A program made the position numbers and the translations under genes. Positions 48,234 through 59,061 of a DNA stretch of 64,000 nucleotides are shown one piece after another. The stretch's first letter is position 1; each line of letters starts with the position of its first letter. Source of the stretch: Histoplasma ohiense. Its lineage: Eukaryota; Ascomycota; Eurotiomycetes; Onygenales; Ajellomycetaceae. Location of the stretch: contig JAEVHH010000004.1 of NCBI GenBank assembly GCA_017607445.1, positions 434,001 through 498,000 of the forward strand, in the 5' to 3' direction. The notes under the pieces were generated by a model. The model was not told the origin of the DNA, ran no database searches, and saw only the letters and a list, made by a program, of their open reading frames with translations.

Positions 48234-48238
48234 GCAAT

Positions 48239-48876
48239 GACTCTGCTGTTATTTCTGATAATTTATTCTATCAGTAGTTGTAGTCTACATTCTGATGTTT
48301 ATATATTGATAGACTGTTGATGTGACTATTGATAGATAAATGCAGACAGACTGACAGGCTGCTGAAGCTGCTGAAGATTAAACACAGATAAATTGACAGA
48401 CTGTTGAGAATAAAATGAAAGTGAATTGATGTGGTGTGAGCTGCTGAGTCTTCAGAATCTGCTGAGCTTGCTGAACTTACTGAGCTTACTCTGTATTATT
48501 GTTAACTATAATTTCATCATTTCTGAGCTGTTTTTCTTCATTTTTTGATGATTCTCTACTTATATTCAGCTATTTTGACTGCTTCAATTGTATTACAGAT
48601 GTTTCAGAAGTTGATAGATGTAAATTATTGTATTTCAAATACTTACTATTTGATTATAATTACTACATTCTCTACATGAGCTATCTGATATTTAATTACA
48701 TCTCACTTAGTGCTTCTATATTAACTCTACAACACTACTACAGTGTTATTCATCTTTTTCATCTATGTGATTGTTCTCTATTGACAGCTGTAGATTACAT
48801 GGAATTCATGTATACAAGTCACATGCAGCCATTGGATATCTCATTATGTTCACCCAAGGGATTAAACAGCGCGTTT
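48239..48876 (+). other. AT-rich flank with a possible pogo/Fot1 transposase relic
   Basis: Host side of the chromovirus insertion. Near 48,790-48,862 the plus strand reads SHMQPLDISLCSPKG, which resembles the HxLQPLDVxxFSPLK motif of DDE_1 (pogo/Fot1) transposases. The preceding ~290 bases are open but only weakly similar. CpG-normal DNA starts at about 48,865. Confidence 0.35.
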
Positions 48877-49273
48877 TCAAGCTGGATAAGCGAGCGCAAG
48901 CGAGCGATTGCGGCTTGTTATTAAATCAGTGTTAAAACAGCAATTATTCTGCAAAGTGTCTGAGCTTGCTGATATAAATCCTCCTACACAAGCACGCGTT
49001 GTCTGCCAAACCTCTCTGAGTAACTTCGCCGACTCTGCCTTGAGCTTCAACTTGAACACAACTGTCAAAAATTCAAGTTAATCAGAGCATGTGAAGGAAT
49101 GATCTGTTTTGTTTCTTATATACCCTGCAATAATGAATGATTGACTTGGAGACAAGCAGTTTTCTTAGAGAAGTTATGCAGTCCTTGACGGGTTTCAACA
49201 ATGCGAGTGCTGAACCATTGATGGATAGAGCCTCCGTTGAGCCAATCTGATAGCACGGGCGCTTAGAAGCCAT
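48877..49273 (-). CDS. Hypothetical small protein, doubtful
   Basis: Two-exon model on minus: 49273-49124 (MASKRPCYQIGSTEALSING, then SALALLKPVKDCITSLRKLL) and 49050-48877 (LKLKAESAKLLREVWQTTRA, then CVGGFISASS), joined by an intron with GTATAT donor, 107 residues. Composition is balanced and unlike the transposons around it, which is the main argument for a gene. I do not recognise the family. A shorter model or a non-coding explanation is possible. Confidence 0.3.
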
Positions 49274-49773
49274 GCGCCGCTTCTCACATTTCTAAATCTG
49301 GAACCAAAATGGTCTCAGTGCAATGGTGTCAAGGGCTCCATTGGTGTGATGGCTCTTTGCCGCCAAGATGAGACAGCATAGCGTTCACCCTGGAAGTCGT
49401 GCGGCGGGGGTCATGGGAACTATGCCGCCATGGAGAAAGAGATTGACTGGTGAGGAGGCTGCAATTCTCTTGATCCTCATTTTAGTCTGTTACAGGTTTA
49501 TGTTTTTTCAAGCCTGTAAGCGCCGTTCCTACTTCCAATCAGACAGCAGTCATGAAGCGTTGCCCCAGGAATGCGCATATCAATAGACCGAAGATTTGTC
49601 TCTATAAACCCATTCAGGATTCCTGTGTCTTGTTCTTCTTTTCATTCAGACAGCCTCAAAAGCATTGACTATTTCTCGCTCAGCTGTTTGAATCTCGATC
49701 ACTGCTCTTCGAACTTCTATCAAGTTTATTTTGCCTCCTACGGACATCCGTTGCTTCTCTTTGCCCTCTCACA
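49274..49773. other. Intergenic, no gene seen
   Basis: GC-normal DNA upstream of the small-protein gene. Likely its promoter and 5' UTR. The frame at 49,368-49,586 has no recognisable content. Confidence 0.45.
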
Positions 49774-50263
49774 ATGGCTCGTACCATCTATCTTGCTATT
49801 TTCTCCAATGGCGCAAGGCCTGCCCATTGGGCCATCTTAGGAAAATTGATACACGTCACCGGAAACACCGCAACAGGATTTTTTCTCGAGTTCAAGCGCA
49901 ATTACGACTTCAGCCACACGCACACAAGGCATGAAATTATCCCTCTCGCTGAGATCAACGATAATCTTGCATCCACCCCTCCAAGCGGAGGCGCCCCTGT
50001 TACTAATGATACCACCGCTCGTGATCAACTAGAGTCCGTTGCCACGGTTGTTACACCCCCGGGCCGCAGTCAGAACCCCTTTGACCCGGCGGTATGTGTG
50101 CATCAGAGCCCACTAGGACTTTAATCTTTTCTAATGTCTCGCATAGGCTCCAAACTGTCAAACTTGGATACGCCAGTATGTAGCGGAACTGGTTAAACGT
50201 GGTCTAGTACTTGAGGCTGCCAAGGATGTATTGGATAATGCCAGACAGAACTTTGCTATGTGA
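49774..50263 (+). CDS. Small fungal protein of unknown function (144 aa)
   Basis: Two exons, 49774-50091 and 50147-50263, joined by a GTATGT...CATAG intron in phase 0. The N-terminal part, MARTIYLAIFSNGARPAHWA and LIHVTGNTATGFFLEFKRNY, has the layout of a widespread family of small fungal proteins (a short His/Trp motif, then a strand-rich fold). The C-terminal exon gives APNCQTWIRQYVAELVKRGL, like their closing Cys-Gln-x-Trp helix. A DUF6914-type assignment is possible but I am not sure. Cytosolic by lack of signal or membrane segments. Ends with TGA, showing TGA is a normal stop here. It lies between transposon blocks yet has normal CpG content. Confidence 0.7.
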
Positions 50264-51015
50264 ATGGAGGAGTTGGGCTAGGGCTAGCATTTGCCGGTTT
50301 CTCATTCTATTGGCTTGTCTTACAAATTTCCTGTCCGTATCCTGAATAAGCTACATTCTGGGGTGCCGGCTTCTTTTTTGCTCTGTTGCTATCAGATCCC
50401 ACATCCTGTTTGTGTTGTTGTGTTGATATAACTCCAGTCACTCTCTGACTACCTGTTGCCTGTTGCATCTTTTTATTTTTATTTTTTTTTCATTCTTTTG
50501 CTTGTCTCATTTGGCTGTATGTTTCTTTAAGCTTACAGATAATTACCATAAGCCTTTTAGCAAATCTTTGCATGCTCCTTGGCAACTCATGCAAATATGA
50601 CTTGATTTTTCAGATGAGATTGAAGTCTGTAGCAAGGTTTGAGAAATGACAGAAACTTCTGATATAATTCTCTTCTAATGTTTTACAAAGATGATTCAAA
50701 CACCTGTTAAATGGATAATTCAATTTTACTCTAGTTGTTCTTACTGGTGATATAGTATACACTCAAATGACAAATAACAGCTCATGGATAGAAGATACAA
50801 GTGTATGATGGGGTACTGCTGAAACAGTAGAATGCTATGCATTTGATTTAATGATATCAGATCATATGTGTTCAGAATGACATATTCATGCTAGTAGATC
50901 TGCATATTTTCTGGCCTCATTTCAGATATTCTAGACACAGAGCACAAACAATGGGTATAATTCATAGAGTATGTCTTAACAATAGAATATTGATTTTGAA
51001 TACTGGATCTGATAA
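50264..51015. other. Intergenic, AT-rising, no gene seen
   Basis: Convergent spacer between the small protein (+) and the kinase (-). From about 50,530 the DNA becomes AT-rich. A plus frame at 50,690-50,880 is partly readable through TGA stops (LTGDIVYTQMTNNSSWIEDT) and may be old mobile DNA, unidentified. Confidence 0.4.
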
Positions 51016-52097
51016 CTACCATTCAGTTGATGATGTATACCACCACCATGCCTCAGCTGTACTCTCATACTGATGCAATATCATGGGCAAATACTTTGTA
51101 GCCCATTCACCCTTGAATTCTGCAGTGTAGTGAGCTTTCCGATCTTCCCAGTACTCTGGCATCCAGCCTGATTGCTCCCAATCAAAGATTGAAACAACCT
51201 GTGATGGCTCCGACTGAGATACCATGATATTGCTTGGATGGAGATCTCCGTGTGTGAATCTTATTGTACAATCATCAGGAAGGTCAGCACGGAAGGGCTC
51301 TATTGGAATAGAGTAAGGATCTGCCATGGGGCGCCGGCAGAGGAAAATGAACCAGTCATGAAACTCCTTGACAGATTGGAAAGGCCCTGCTTCTGCCATG
51401 AACTGTTCACCAATAGCTCTGTCATACAATTGTTCCCGCCTGATGTTGCCTAAACAGAGGGGGTTTTAGTGGACATATTAAAAACAGGTTTAGTACAGAG
51501 CAGAATTACCTATAAATGGGTCCTGGGGATCCTGCCTGAGGCATTGTACATTGGAGATATAAGTATGAAGTTGTAAAGAAACTTTCATGCGCTCATCTGG
51601 GATCAGTGAATCCCAGACTTTTTCCAAAGTCTGCCCACATACCAACTCCATGTAAAGGAAAACCTCGCGTCCATCGGTGCGCCAACCATACAGCTCAGGG
51701 ACAGGCACACTTCCTTTCAAAAAGTGACGGATCGCATAAAGAGTTTGACCTTCAGCAATCATAATGTTGGCGCCCCATTTGACAAACAAACCCATCGATT
51801 CAAATGACGCGGGTGGTGGTTTCCATTGTGGGCCTGTGCCCCCAAAAGTTTTTCGTCCGTCTGGAGCGGATCCCGCTTGATATTGAGCACGAGCCTGATC
51901 ACGGACGTCTTCTGGTGATGGGAGTTGAGGCCATTTCTTGAAGAAAGAAGACTGCCAGAAATCCTCATTTGGACGGTTCGGTAGCATATCTGGTGTGCAT
52001 TGAACAGGAACTTGATCAGACAGTTAGTTGAAGGTTCCGGGTAGCTCCAGGGCGGCTCCTTACCGGAGAGAATCGAAGTTCCCGATGTAATGTGCAT
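51016..52097 (-). CDS. Aminoglycoside-phosphotransferase (APH) family kinase-like protein
   Basis: Protein-kinase-fold small-molecule kinase of the fungal APH family; substrate unknown and drug resistance should not be assumed. Three exons: 52097-52064, 51989-51510 and 51449-51016, 315 residues, all junctions in frame. The N-lobe has MGLFVKWGANIMIAEGQTLY, with the conserved Lys, then VPVPELYGW and VFLYMELVCGQTLEKVW (hinge). The catalytic loop is FTHGDLHPSNIMVS, with catalytic Asp and Asn. The metal-binding motif reads VSIFDWEQSGWMPEYWE, typical of fungal members. The length is typical. The 3' end borders AT-rich DNA but no lesion is visible, so it appears intact. Confidence 0.88.
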
Positions 52098-52599
52098 TTT
52101 TCCTATCAATATTCTCTTCTCTACTACGTTTGTTAGATAAAGTTAGGAGATCTAACTACAGCAAGCAGTGGAAGGGCTGGAAGTGCAAGAGGCAGAACTG
52201 TCACTGAATCCTTGAAAGCTCAATCAACGTGCTTGATACTGCTCTTTGAGAGCTACGCAGGCGTCTTGATTGATTGATTGAGTGAGTCATTACACCGCCG
52301 TAGTTGTTTAGTCAGCTACGGCGGCCTATACTGACAAATGTGTCAAATGGGTTTATTTGATGTTTTCCACTGTAATTACTTAAATCCATTTTGTCGGAGC
52401 TAACAAAGTCCGAATATGTCCCAATTACTGAATACCGATAAAATAATTGAATTGCTTATTATAATTCCAATAATTACATGATAAACAGGCAGTATTTATA
52501 GGGAAAGCCATTGCTATTAAGTCTCTAACCTAGCAAGCTTCTCACTAGAGATAAGGTAAGATCGGGACTTATAGAGTGCTGCTGAGCTTGATCACTAAG
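52098..52599. other. Promoter region of the kinase gene and edge of the next transposon nest
   Basis: Contains a (TTGA)n run at about 52,266-52,280 and a hairpin at 52,295-52,324 listed separately. AT content rises from 52,330 on. No gene seen. Confidence 0.45.
52295..52324. repeat. 9-bp inverted repeat (CCGCCGTAG...CTACGGCGG)
   Basis: The arms at 52295-52303 and 52316-52324 are perfect complements around a 12-base loop, and the loop itself is partly self-complementary. GC-rich in AT-rich surroundings. It could be a small foldback element end or a hairpin upstream of the kinase gene. Confidence 0.7.
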
Positions 52600-52982
52600 T
52601 GTAAGAAACCCGCACTAAGTTACCAGTGCTAGGCCGAAATTGGCGATTGCCCTAAAAGATATGACATCGCCGAACATAGCACCGCCAATGTCATATCAAG
52701 TTTGAAATCAAGGCATTATCTTGCCACTTGCATCATACTACACCATCTACATCATAGCAAGTTCAATCTGTTTACAATACTGTGTATATAGATAGCAGCT
52801 GGCTCAATCTTCTAAAGGTCAGTGAATCATTCTGTTTTAATTTGACTTCTACATTCTACAATATCAATATTAATCTGAATTCTCTTCAATATATTACTGT
52901 ATTATCTTCTACAACTTAATCCTTGCAGAGTCTTAAGAACTTCTTGTGATATAAGCAGCTAATTCTCACACTGCTGCTTACA
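52600..52982 (+). repeat. 383-bp LTR, plus orientation (probable 5' LTR)
   Basis: Starts TGTAAGAAACC and ends GCTGCTTACA. An inverted copy of exactly the same length is at 63,029-63,411. It keeps several CpG (GGCGATTG, CATCGCCG) that are changed in the other copy. The flanking 5-mers (CTAAG, GTTTG) do not match, so it is not a clean solo LTR. More likely it is the 5' LTR of an element whose interior follows and is split by the LINEs. Confidence 0.75.
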
Positions 52983-53571
52983 GTTTGATCTACTCAATCC
53001 CTTATCTCTTCAAGAATTGAGTATTCTAATCATCATATTCAAGATCAATTCATTCTTGAATACTTCTCAATCAGTAGTTGTTGAGTTAGCAGCATCTGCA
53101 ATATCTGTCTCATTATTATTATTATTATTCTTCAATTATAGATGCATGCAGTCAGTGACTATGGCATCTATCTGAAACACTTCAGGATTTTTCAACTCAA
53201 GAATAATTTAATATACAAAGACAATTCAAAACATGCATTATCAGAATTCCAGCCCAGAATCAAACAACTATTCAAACTGTTCAATCAAAGAAATCAAAAT
53301 CAAAAGAATGTCAGTAAGTCAACACAACTTAGTTTGAAAACAAAAGAAATAAACATTGTAAAAGACAGCTTTATTATAACAAGGAAAAGAAAAACCACTG
53401 ACAACAACTATAACATCAACAAAAAACAAACCAAACTTTTCAAAACAAATTAAAACTGATCATAAACAATTTAAGAGAGACTTCAAAGCAAGATGAAAAG
53501 AAAGACTAAAAGAAAAATCAAAATAAATCAAATTGAAAATCTGATCTCAATATTTTTAACAGACAATTCAT

Positions 53572-56500
53572 TCAAACTCTTGTAGCAACATTTGATTCTT
53601 TCAAATATTCAATTAAAAACTTGTTTCCAGTTTCTGTATTGAATAACAGATTCAAATTTAATTGTTTCAATTCAAACTTCTTTCTCAGTTTCAATCTCAA
53701 TTCTGAATACTTTGCACAAAGTAACAGAAGATGCTCTGGATTTTCATATAACTGATAATCTAAACATAGACTACTTAAATCATCTCTAAACTTTGTCAAA
53801 TATGATTTGAAGTAACCATGTCCAAGCTTTAACTGCATTATTGTAGCAAAAAGTTTCTTTTTACACTTTATTGAACAAGTTTTCCACTTTGGCTTTGTTT
53901 CAAATCTGGAGTAATGCACACTTTTTCTTTGCATAAGCCAGATATCTTGCCATTTTTGCAAACATGATTCTCTTATTTTTCTCTTAATAAAAGCTCATGT
54001 TACAATTCTTTGAAAGCAGATTTCTAATTCAGTTGCTTTTTTTGCAGCTCTATCAGCCATTTCATTGTCATATATACCCATGTGAGCAGACACCCAGTGA
54101 AGATGAATAGAACAATTGAATGAGATTTTTCTTTGAATATTTTGAAGACTTTTCAAAATCAGCTCTAGCATTGACTGTCCACTGCTGATTTTATTACTTT
54201 GAAGTCTTTTAAGCTCTGCTTGACTATCAGAGAATATCCAAATATGCTCAAATCTTTTCCATTGTTCAATCTTCATTTCAATCAATTTGAAAGCTCTTGA
54301 AATTGCAAATAATTCAGCATTAAAAACTTCTGACTCTTTTCCAATTTGCCAAGAATCAAGAATATAGTTTTTATCATTTTCTGAATATGCTATTCCAGCT
54401 CCAAGATTGCCTGTTTTCTCACATTTTGAGCCATCAGTGTATATAAGAATTGCTTTATTTTTCATTTGTTTCAAAAGCTTTAAATGTTCTTGAGTCTGAT
54501 CTTCTTTTGAAAGTTGACTAACATTTAAATCAACAAGATTATCAAGACTTTTCTTTCAAGAAGAGAGATTTTCAATAGCTATTCTCTCTACATTTAAACT
54601 GAAGAAACAGTTCTTAACCATTGAGTAAATTCTAAATAGCTGAGATGGTATTCTTCTTCTTTGTAAAGAACTTGAATTTTCAGATAAATCAGTTTCATTC
54701 CAATCAAGATAAAGTTCCCAATCTAATTTTAATTCATTTGATTCATTTGGAAAAGAACTTGAAACTCTCTTTCTAATAGAATGATATGAATATAGCTTCA
54801 TAATTCTGAGAGTATAATTCATACAGATTTTATCAAATCTCACTTGTGGTGGAGAAATAGAGGCTTCAATTTCTATAGCTTTAATTGAAGTAGTTTTGAA
54901 TACTTCTAAGATCTTTCTTAAAGCTAAGTTTTGAAGTTTTTGAAATCTTTCTATAAAGTGTTTTTGATCTCTCCACCACACCTGAACTGCATAATCTGAA
55001 ACAGAGGTCACACAGGCAATATATAATTGTCTCATTGCTTGAAATGTCAGACCTCTTTCAGTATTTGAAAGTCTCAATATACTGTTTAAAATTCTTTCAG
55101 CATTTGCAGTTTTTATTTGCACATGAGATTTAAAATTCAATTGAGAATCTAACCAAACACCAAGCCATCTAACTGAGTTTTTAGATTTAATTGAATGATT
55201 TAAAAGCTTAACTTCAGTATCTTTTTCTCTGAAATTTGAATAAAAGTGAATTAATTCAGTTTTATCCATATCAAAAACAATGTTTTTTGATTTTGCTTTT
55301 TCAATCATTTCAGTTGCTGCTTGCTCAATCAAATTGCAGTTATTCACAATTGATTCTGAGCTTACAACTAGGCCTAAATCATCCACATAGCTTGGAGTTC
55401 TCACCATAATTGCCATTTGTCTATCAATAAATAGAAACTTGACAAATATAGCAAACAAAATGGGTGAGACTGGGGAACCCTGAGGAACTCCTATCTCAAT
55501 ATCTGTTATATCTTGTCTCATTCCATCAAAAAGCAACTGGATAGTTCTTTTTGACATGAAACAGATAACCCACTTAATGAGAGACTTTGGCATTCTCAGT
55601 TCCATCAAAGTATTGATCATTTGAGAAAGTGAAACACAATCAAATGCACCTTTTATATCAATAAACATTGCAGTTGTAACCATTTTTTCATTCTTTGCAA
55701 GTTGAATATCATGAACTACAGAGAGAACTGCATCAATTGCTGAGTTTTGCTTTCTACTTCCCATTTGATCATCATATAATAGATCAGTAGTAGCAGATAG
55801 AAAAGACAATCTAGTGGCAATTATCTTTTCCAGAATTTTTCCCAGACAATTCAGCAGAGATATCACTCTATAAGATTTAGAAATAGTTGGTTTTCTATTG
55901 GGTTTTGAAAGAATAACTCCAACAGCATGCCTCCAGCACTTAGGATGATACCCATATTTCAAAAGATTTGAGAATAATTCAAAGAGCTCATCTTTTAGTA
56001 CTGAATAAAGCTCTTGAATTATTAAATGATTTATAGTATCAGCTCCTGCTGCTGTGACCTTTGAAGATGAAAAAATAGCTGTCTTTAATTCATCTTCAGT
56101 TAAGTCAGGCCATTCCCATTTCTTATCATGTTCATATTCATTATCTTCTTGCAAAGAACAAATCTCAGTTGAATTATTTGATGATGGAAATAATATTCTC
56201 ATAAAAGCTTGACATTTATCTTCAAATGAGCTAGCTATAATTTCCTCATTCTGGAAATTATAAGTTAATGTTGGTAGCTTAGATATTGTTTTTGACTTAG
56301 TATATCTAAAAGCTTTGAAGATCTCTTTCCCCTGAGCATTTTCTAGAAAGTTATTCCAACAATCAGTCTTTGCCTTTTTAATTGTTGAGAAATAATCATT
56401 TCTAATATTCTTTAAATACTCAAATGAAACAAGATCTTCTTTCCAATCTTTTTTAACTCTAGCTAAATGTCTTCTTTTATTTGAAATCTCATCATTCCAC

Positions 56501-57429
56501 CAAGGCTTAGAGAATTCAGAGACTCTTTTCAATGGAATATATTTCTTTATACTTGAAAGAATAATCTCAGTGATTAAATTTGCTCTGTCTTCAAGCATTT
56601 TATCTGTAAGATTTGTATCTGATTTCCAATAAAGAGTTTCTCTATTCTCTAATTTCAACTTTTCAATCATTCTTTTCACTTCTGTCCACTGAGCTTTTTC
56701 AAAGTTGTATTGATTTGAATATAATGGGTTTTGAACTGTTTGATTACTATCCAATTCCATATCAACTTGAATTATCTCATGACCAGTGGCAGCACCATTT
56801 GTTTCATTTGAGTCAATATACCAATTAAAATGTTTATTCTCATATAGATTCTTAGAGAAAAAACATAGATCTATAATTGATTTCTGTCTCAAACCTGGCT
56901 TGTGAAAAGTGGGAATGTCTTGCTCATTTATCAACTCTAGTTTGTTTAAAAGTGCCCATTCAACTAGTTTTTCAGCTCTAATTGATTGAGTTCTTTCTGA
57001 ATTCCACCAAGAGTGATGAGCATTGAAATCCCCCATGATTATTGAATTCTTTTCTGGTTTCAACTGCATTAAACATCTATCAAATGTCCAAGTTCTATTG
57101 TTTTCTCTCAGTGATCTTTCATTGTAGATATTGACTAATTGAATATTTTCAAACTGTTTTTCCATATCCACAATGTCACCAACAAGAATATCAGAGTCAG
57201 ATATCAAATCATATCTCAGATTGAATTGAAATCTAGAATTCTTTCTAGCATAAATTGCCACTCTAACTCTAATATCTGTTTTCTCTGGTAGAAAACAATA
57301 GTATGCTGGATGAGATACACTATACATTTGATCAGCATCAAGTCTGGGTTCTTGAATAAGAACAAAGTCTGCTTTTTGCTCATAGCCAATTTGTAAACAG
57401 GAATAAAGACATGGATTTATTCTGTCCAC
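53572..57429 (-). pseudogene. LINE ORF2: endonuclease, reverse transcriptase, RNase H (two internal TGA)
   Basis: One frame of about 1,285 codons with TGA at 54556-54558 and 53995-53997. An apurinic-type endonuclease occupies about residues 1-230 (ADFVLIQEPRLD, IIMGDFNAHHSWW, SIIDLCFF, TGHEI). RT lies at about 450-760: AGADTINHLIIQEL, SYRVISLLNCLGKILEKI, FIDIKGAFDCVS, GVPQGSPVSPILFAIF and an intact catalytic SYVDDLGLVV near residue 680 (about 55,380). After the first TGA, RNase H is whole (YTDGSK, NAELFAISRAF, FSDSQAEL, LHWVSAHMGIYDNEMADRAA). After the second come a basic helix and the terminal motif ENPEHLLLLCAKY. Both stops replace a likely Trp (SS-stop-KKSLDNL and VT-stop-AFIKRKI). Confidence 0.88.
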
Positions 57430-57663
57430 ATTATTTTAAATAAATTTGATTTTTGTAGAACTTTTAACATTTTTTTTTTGTTTTTCCTGCATTATATAAG
57501 ACTGTTGAATGGTTTTTTATCTTTATTCAGAGTCAGATAATAGACTAAATCTATTATTCACAACTTCAACAGCTATCATATCTTGCATATGTGTATCTCT
57601 CATTTGTGTTTGAATGAGAGTCTTTGGTGACTTTTGTACTTTCATTTTTTGTTTTTCAGAAGA

Positions 57664-59061
57664 TTAAGATACAACAGAATTAGAGATCTGAGAATTTCTT
57701 CTTTTTTGACTGCCACTATTTTTCATATTAGCAGAGACAGAAGTATCAGTTTGTATTACTGATTTTACTGATTTTCCTGACTTAGAAGCAAACACACATT
57801 CTTTTGAATTTGCAAAATGAGGCTCTTTGCAATTGGCACATTTTGCAACAGACTTAGAGTGCTCACATATAACTCCTTTTTTTAAACAAAATTGGCAACT
57901 GTGTTCAGCAGTTTTGTGAGATTGAGCACAAATTTGACATTTCACATTTCTTCTACAGAGGTTTGCAAAATGACCATATTTCTGACAATTTGAACATTGA
58001 GTGTGAGCTTTTAAATTTTCTCTTGTATCTTTAAACTCATATGTTCTCATTCTCATACCAGCAATTCTTACAAATGAGATTTTAGATTGTTCAAATGAAT
58101 CAGTTATAATTAAAACTGAAGCATTTTGTCTGTTTTCTCTTTGTTCCTCATTATTCAATCAAATTGGTAATTTTTTTAATTTGATTGAATTAAAATCTTC
58201 AATCTCATGTTGAAGCTGAACCAGCCCATCATCATGATTGAAGATTACTGTTGATATGTCATGAAGAACAAATTTTCCCCATTTCTCATCTCTTTCCACT
58301 GAAATTTCAGTTTTCAAGAGAGATTCTATCACTGGTGCCCAAATATGTTGATTTTGCACCAGGAAGTTGGAGTTGAACTCAGGCATGGTTGTCAGAATTA
58401 TAGAATTACCCAGAAAAGAGCTTTCAACTGATGCTACAACTGATTTGTATATTTCATTTTCAGATATAGAGTTCAATGTATGATTAATCTCATTTCTTAT
58501 TTGAAAAATAAGACTTGCATTTGACAGCATTTTTTGCTCAAAAACTTTTTTGTTAAAGATTTTAACAATCAGTCTTTGAGCTTTTGATTGAAGAAGTCTT
58601 TCTTCTTTCAGCTCTTTTCTTGATTTTTCTAATTTTTGTGCACTCAAAGTATCAGGATTTTTTGTAGCCTGATTCAGAGCTCTTTTTTCAATAGATGTGT
58701 TTTTCTTTGAAGAGTAAGAGAAGGAAAGTGTGGAGGAAACTGCTGCAGTCTGAGCATAAGTTTTTGTTTCTATTTTTTGCTCAGATTTTTGAAAAGGATT
58801 TAATATTTTAGTTTCAAAGACTTTCTCAAGTTTTGAAGAGATTTCTAGTTTGTATTTGAGAATCTCATTCAACTGTCTTGCTTGAATCAAAAGTATCTGA
58901 AGCACTTCAGTATCCTTTTCCTCCATGCATTGATTTTTCAAAAACTTAGCAGCTTTTTCAAGATTCTCAACCTCTTGCATCTGATCTTGATATTTCTTTT
59001 TTCTTTTCTTTAGAAACTCAATTTCAGGAATCTCTTCAGAAAACACATCTCTCTCCATCAT
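57664..59061 (-). pseudogene. LINE ORF1: gag-like RNA-binding protein (one internal TGA)
   Basis: Frame of 466 codons with a TGA at 58159-58161. The N-terminal 300 residues include a long coiled coil (LKKRKKKYQDQMQEVENLEK and on to about residue 90) and an RRM-like middle. The part after the stop begins LNNEEQRENRQNASVLIITD and carries three cysteine knuckles: CSNCQKYGHFANLC, CQICAQSHKTAEHSC and CANCKEPHFANSKEC. In Tad1-like ORF1 proteins a Trp precedes this Leu-Asn segment, so the TGA is probably a mutated TGG. It would bind element RNA and chaperone it. Confidence 0.82.

Noticed and set aside
51016..52097. Antibiotic-resistance gene
   Set aside because: The APH fold is widespread in fungi with unknown substrates; nothing here points to aminoglycoside modification.
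52600..52982. Solo LTR
   Set aside because: The flanking 5-mers CTAAG and GTTTG do not match, so a clean solo LTR with target duplication is not supported.
53142..53453. Plus-strand frame of 103 codons, partly similar to a frame at 60,597-60,839
   Set aside because: It is antisense to the 3' end of the LINE; the similarity exists because both are copies of the same element.
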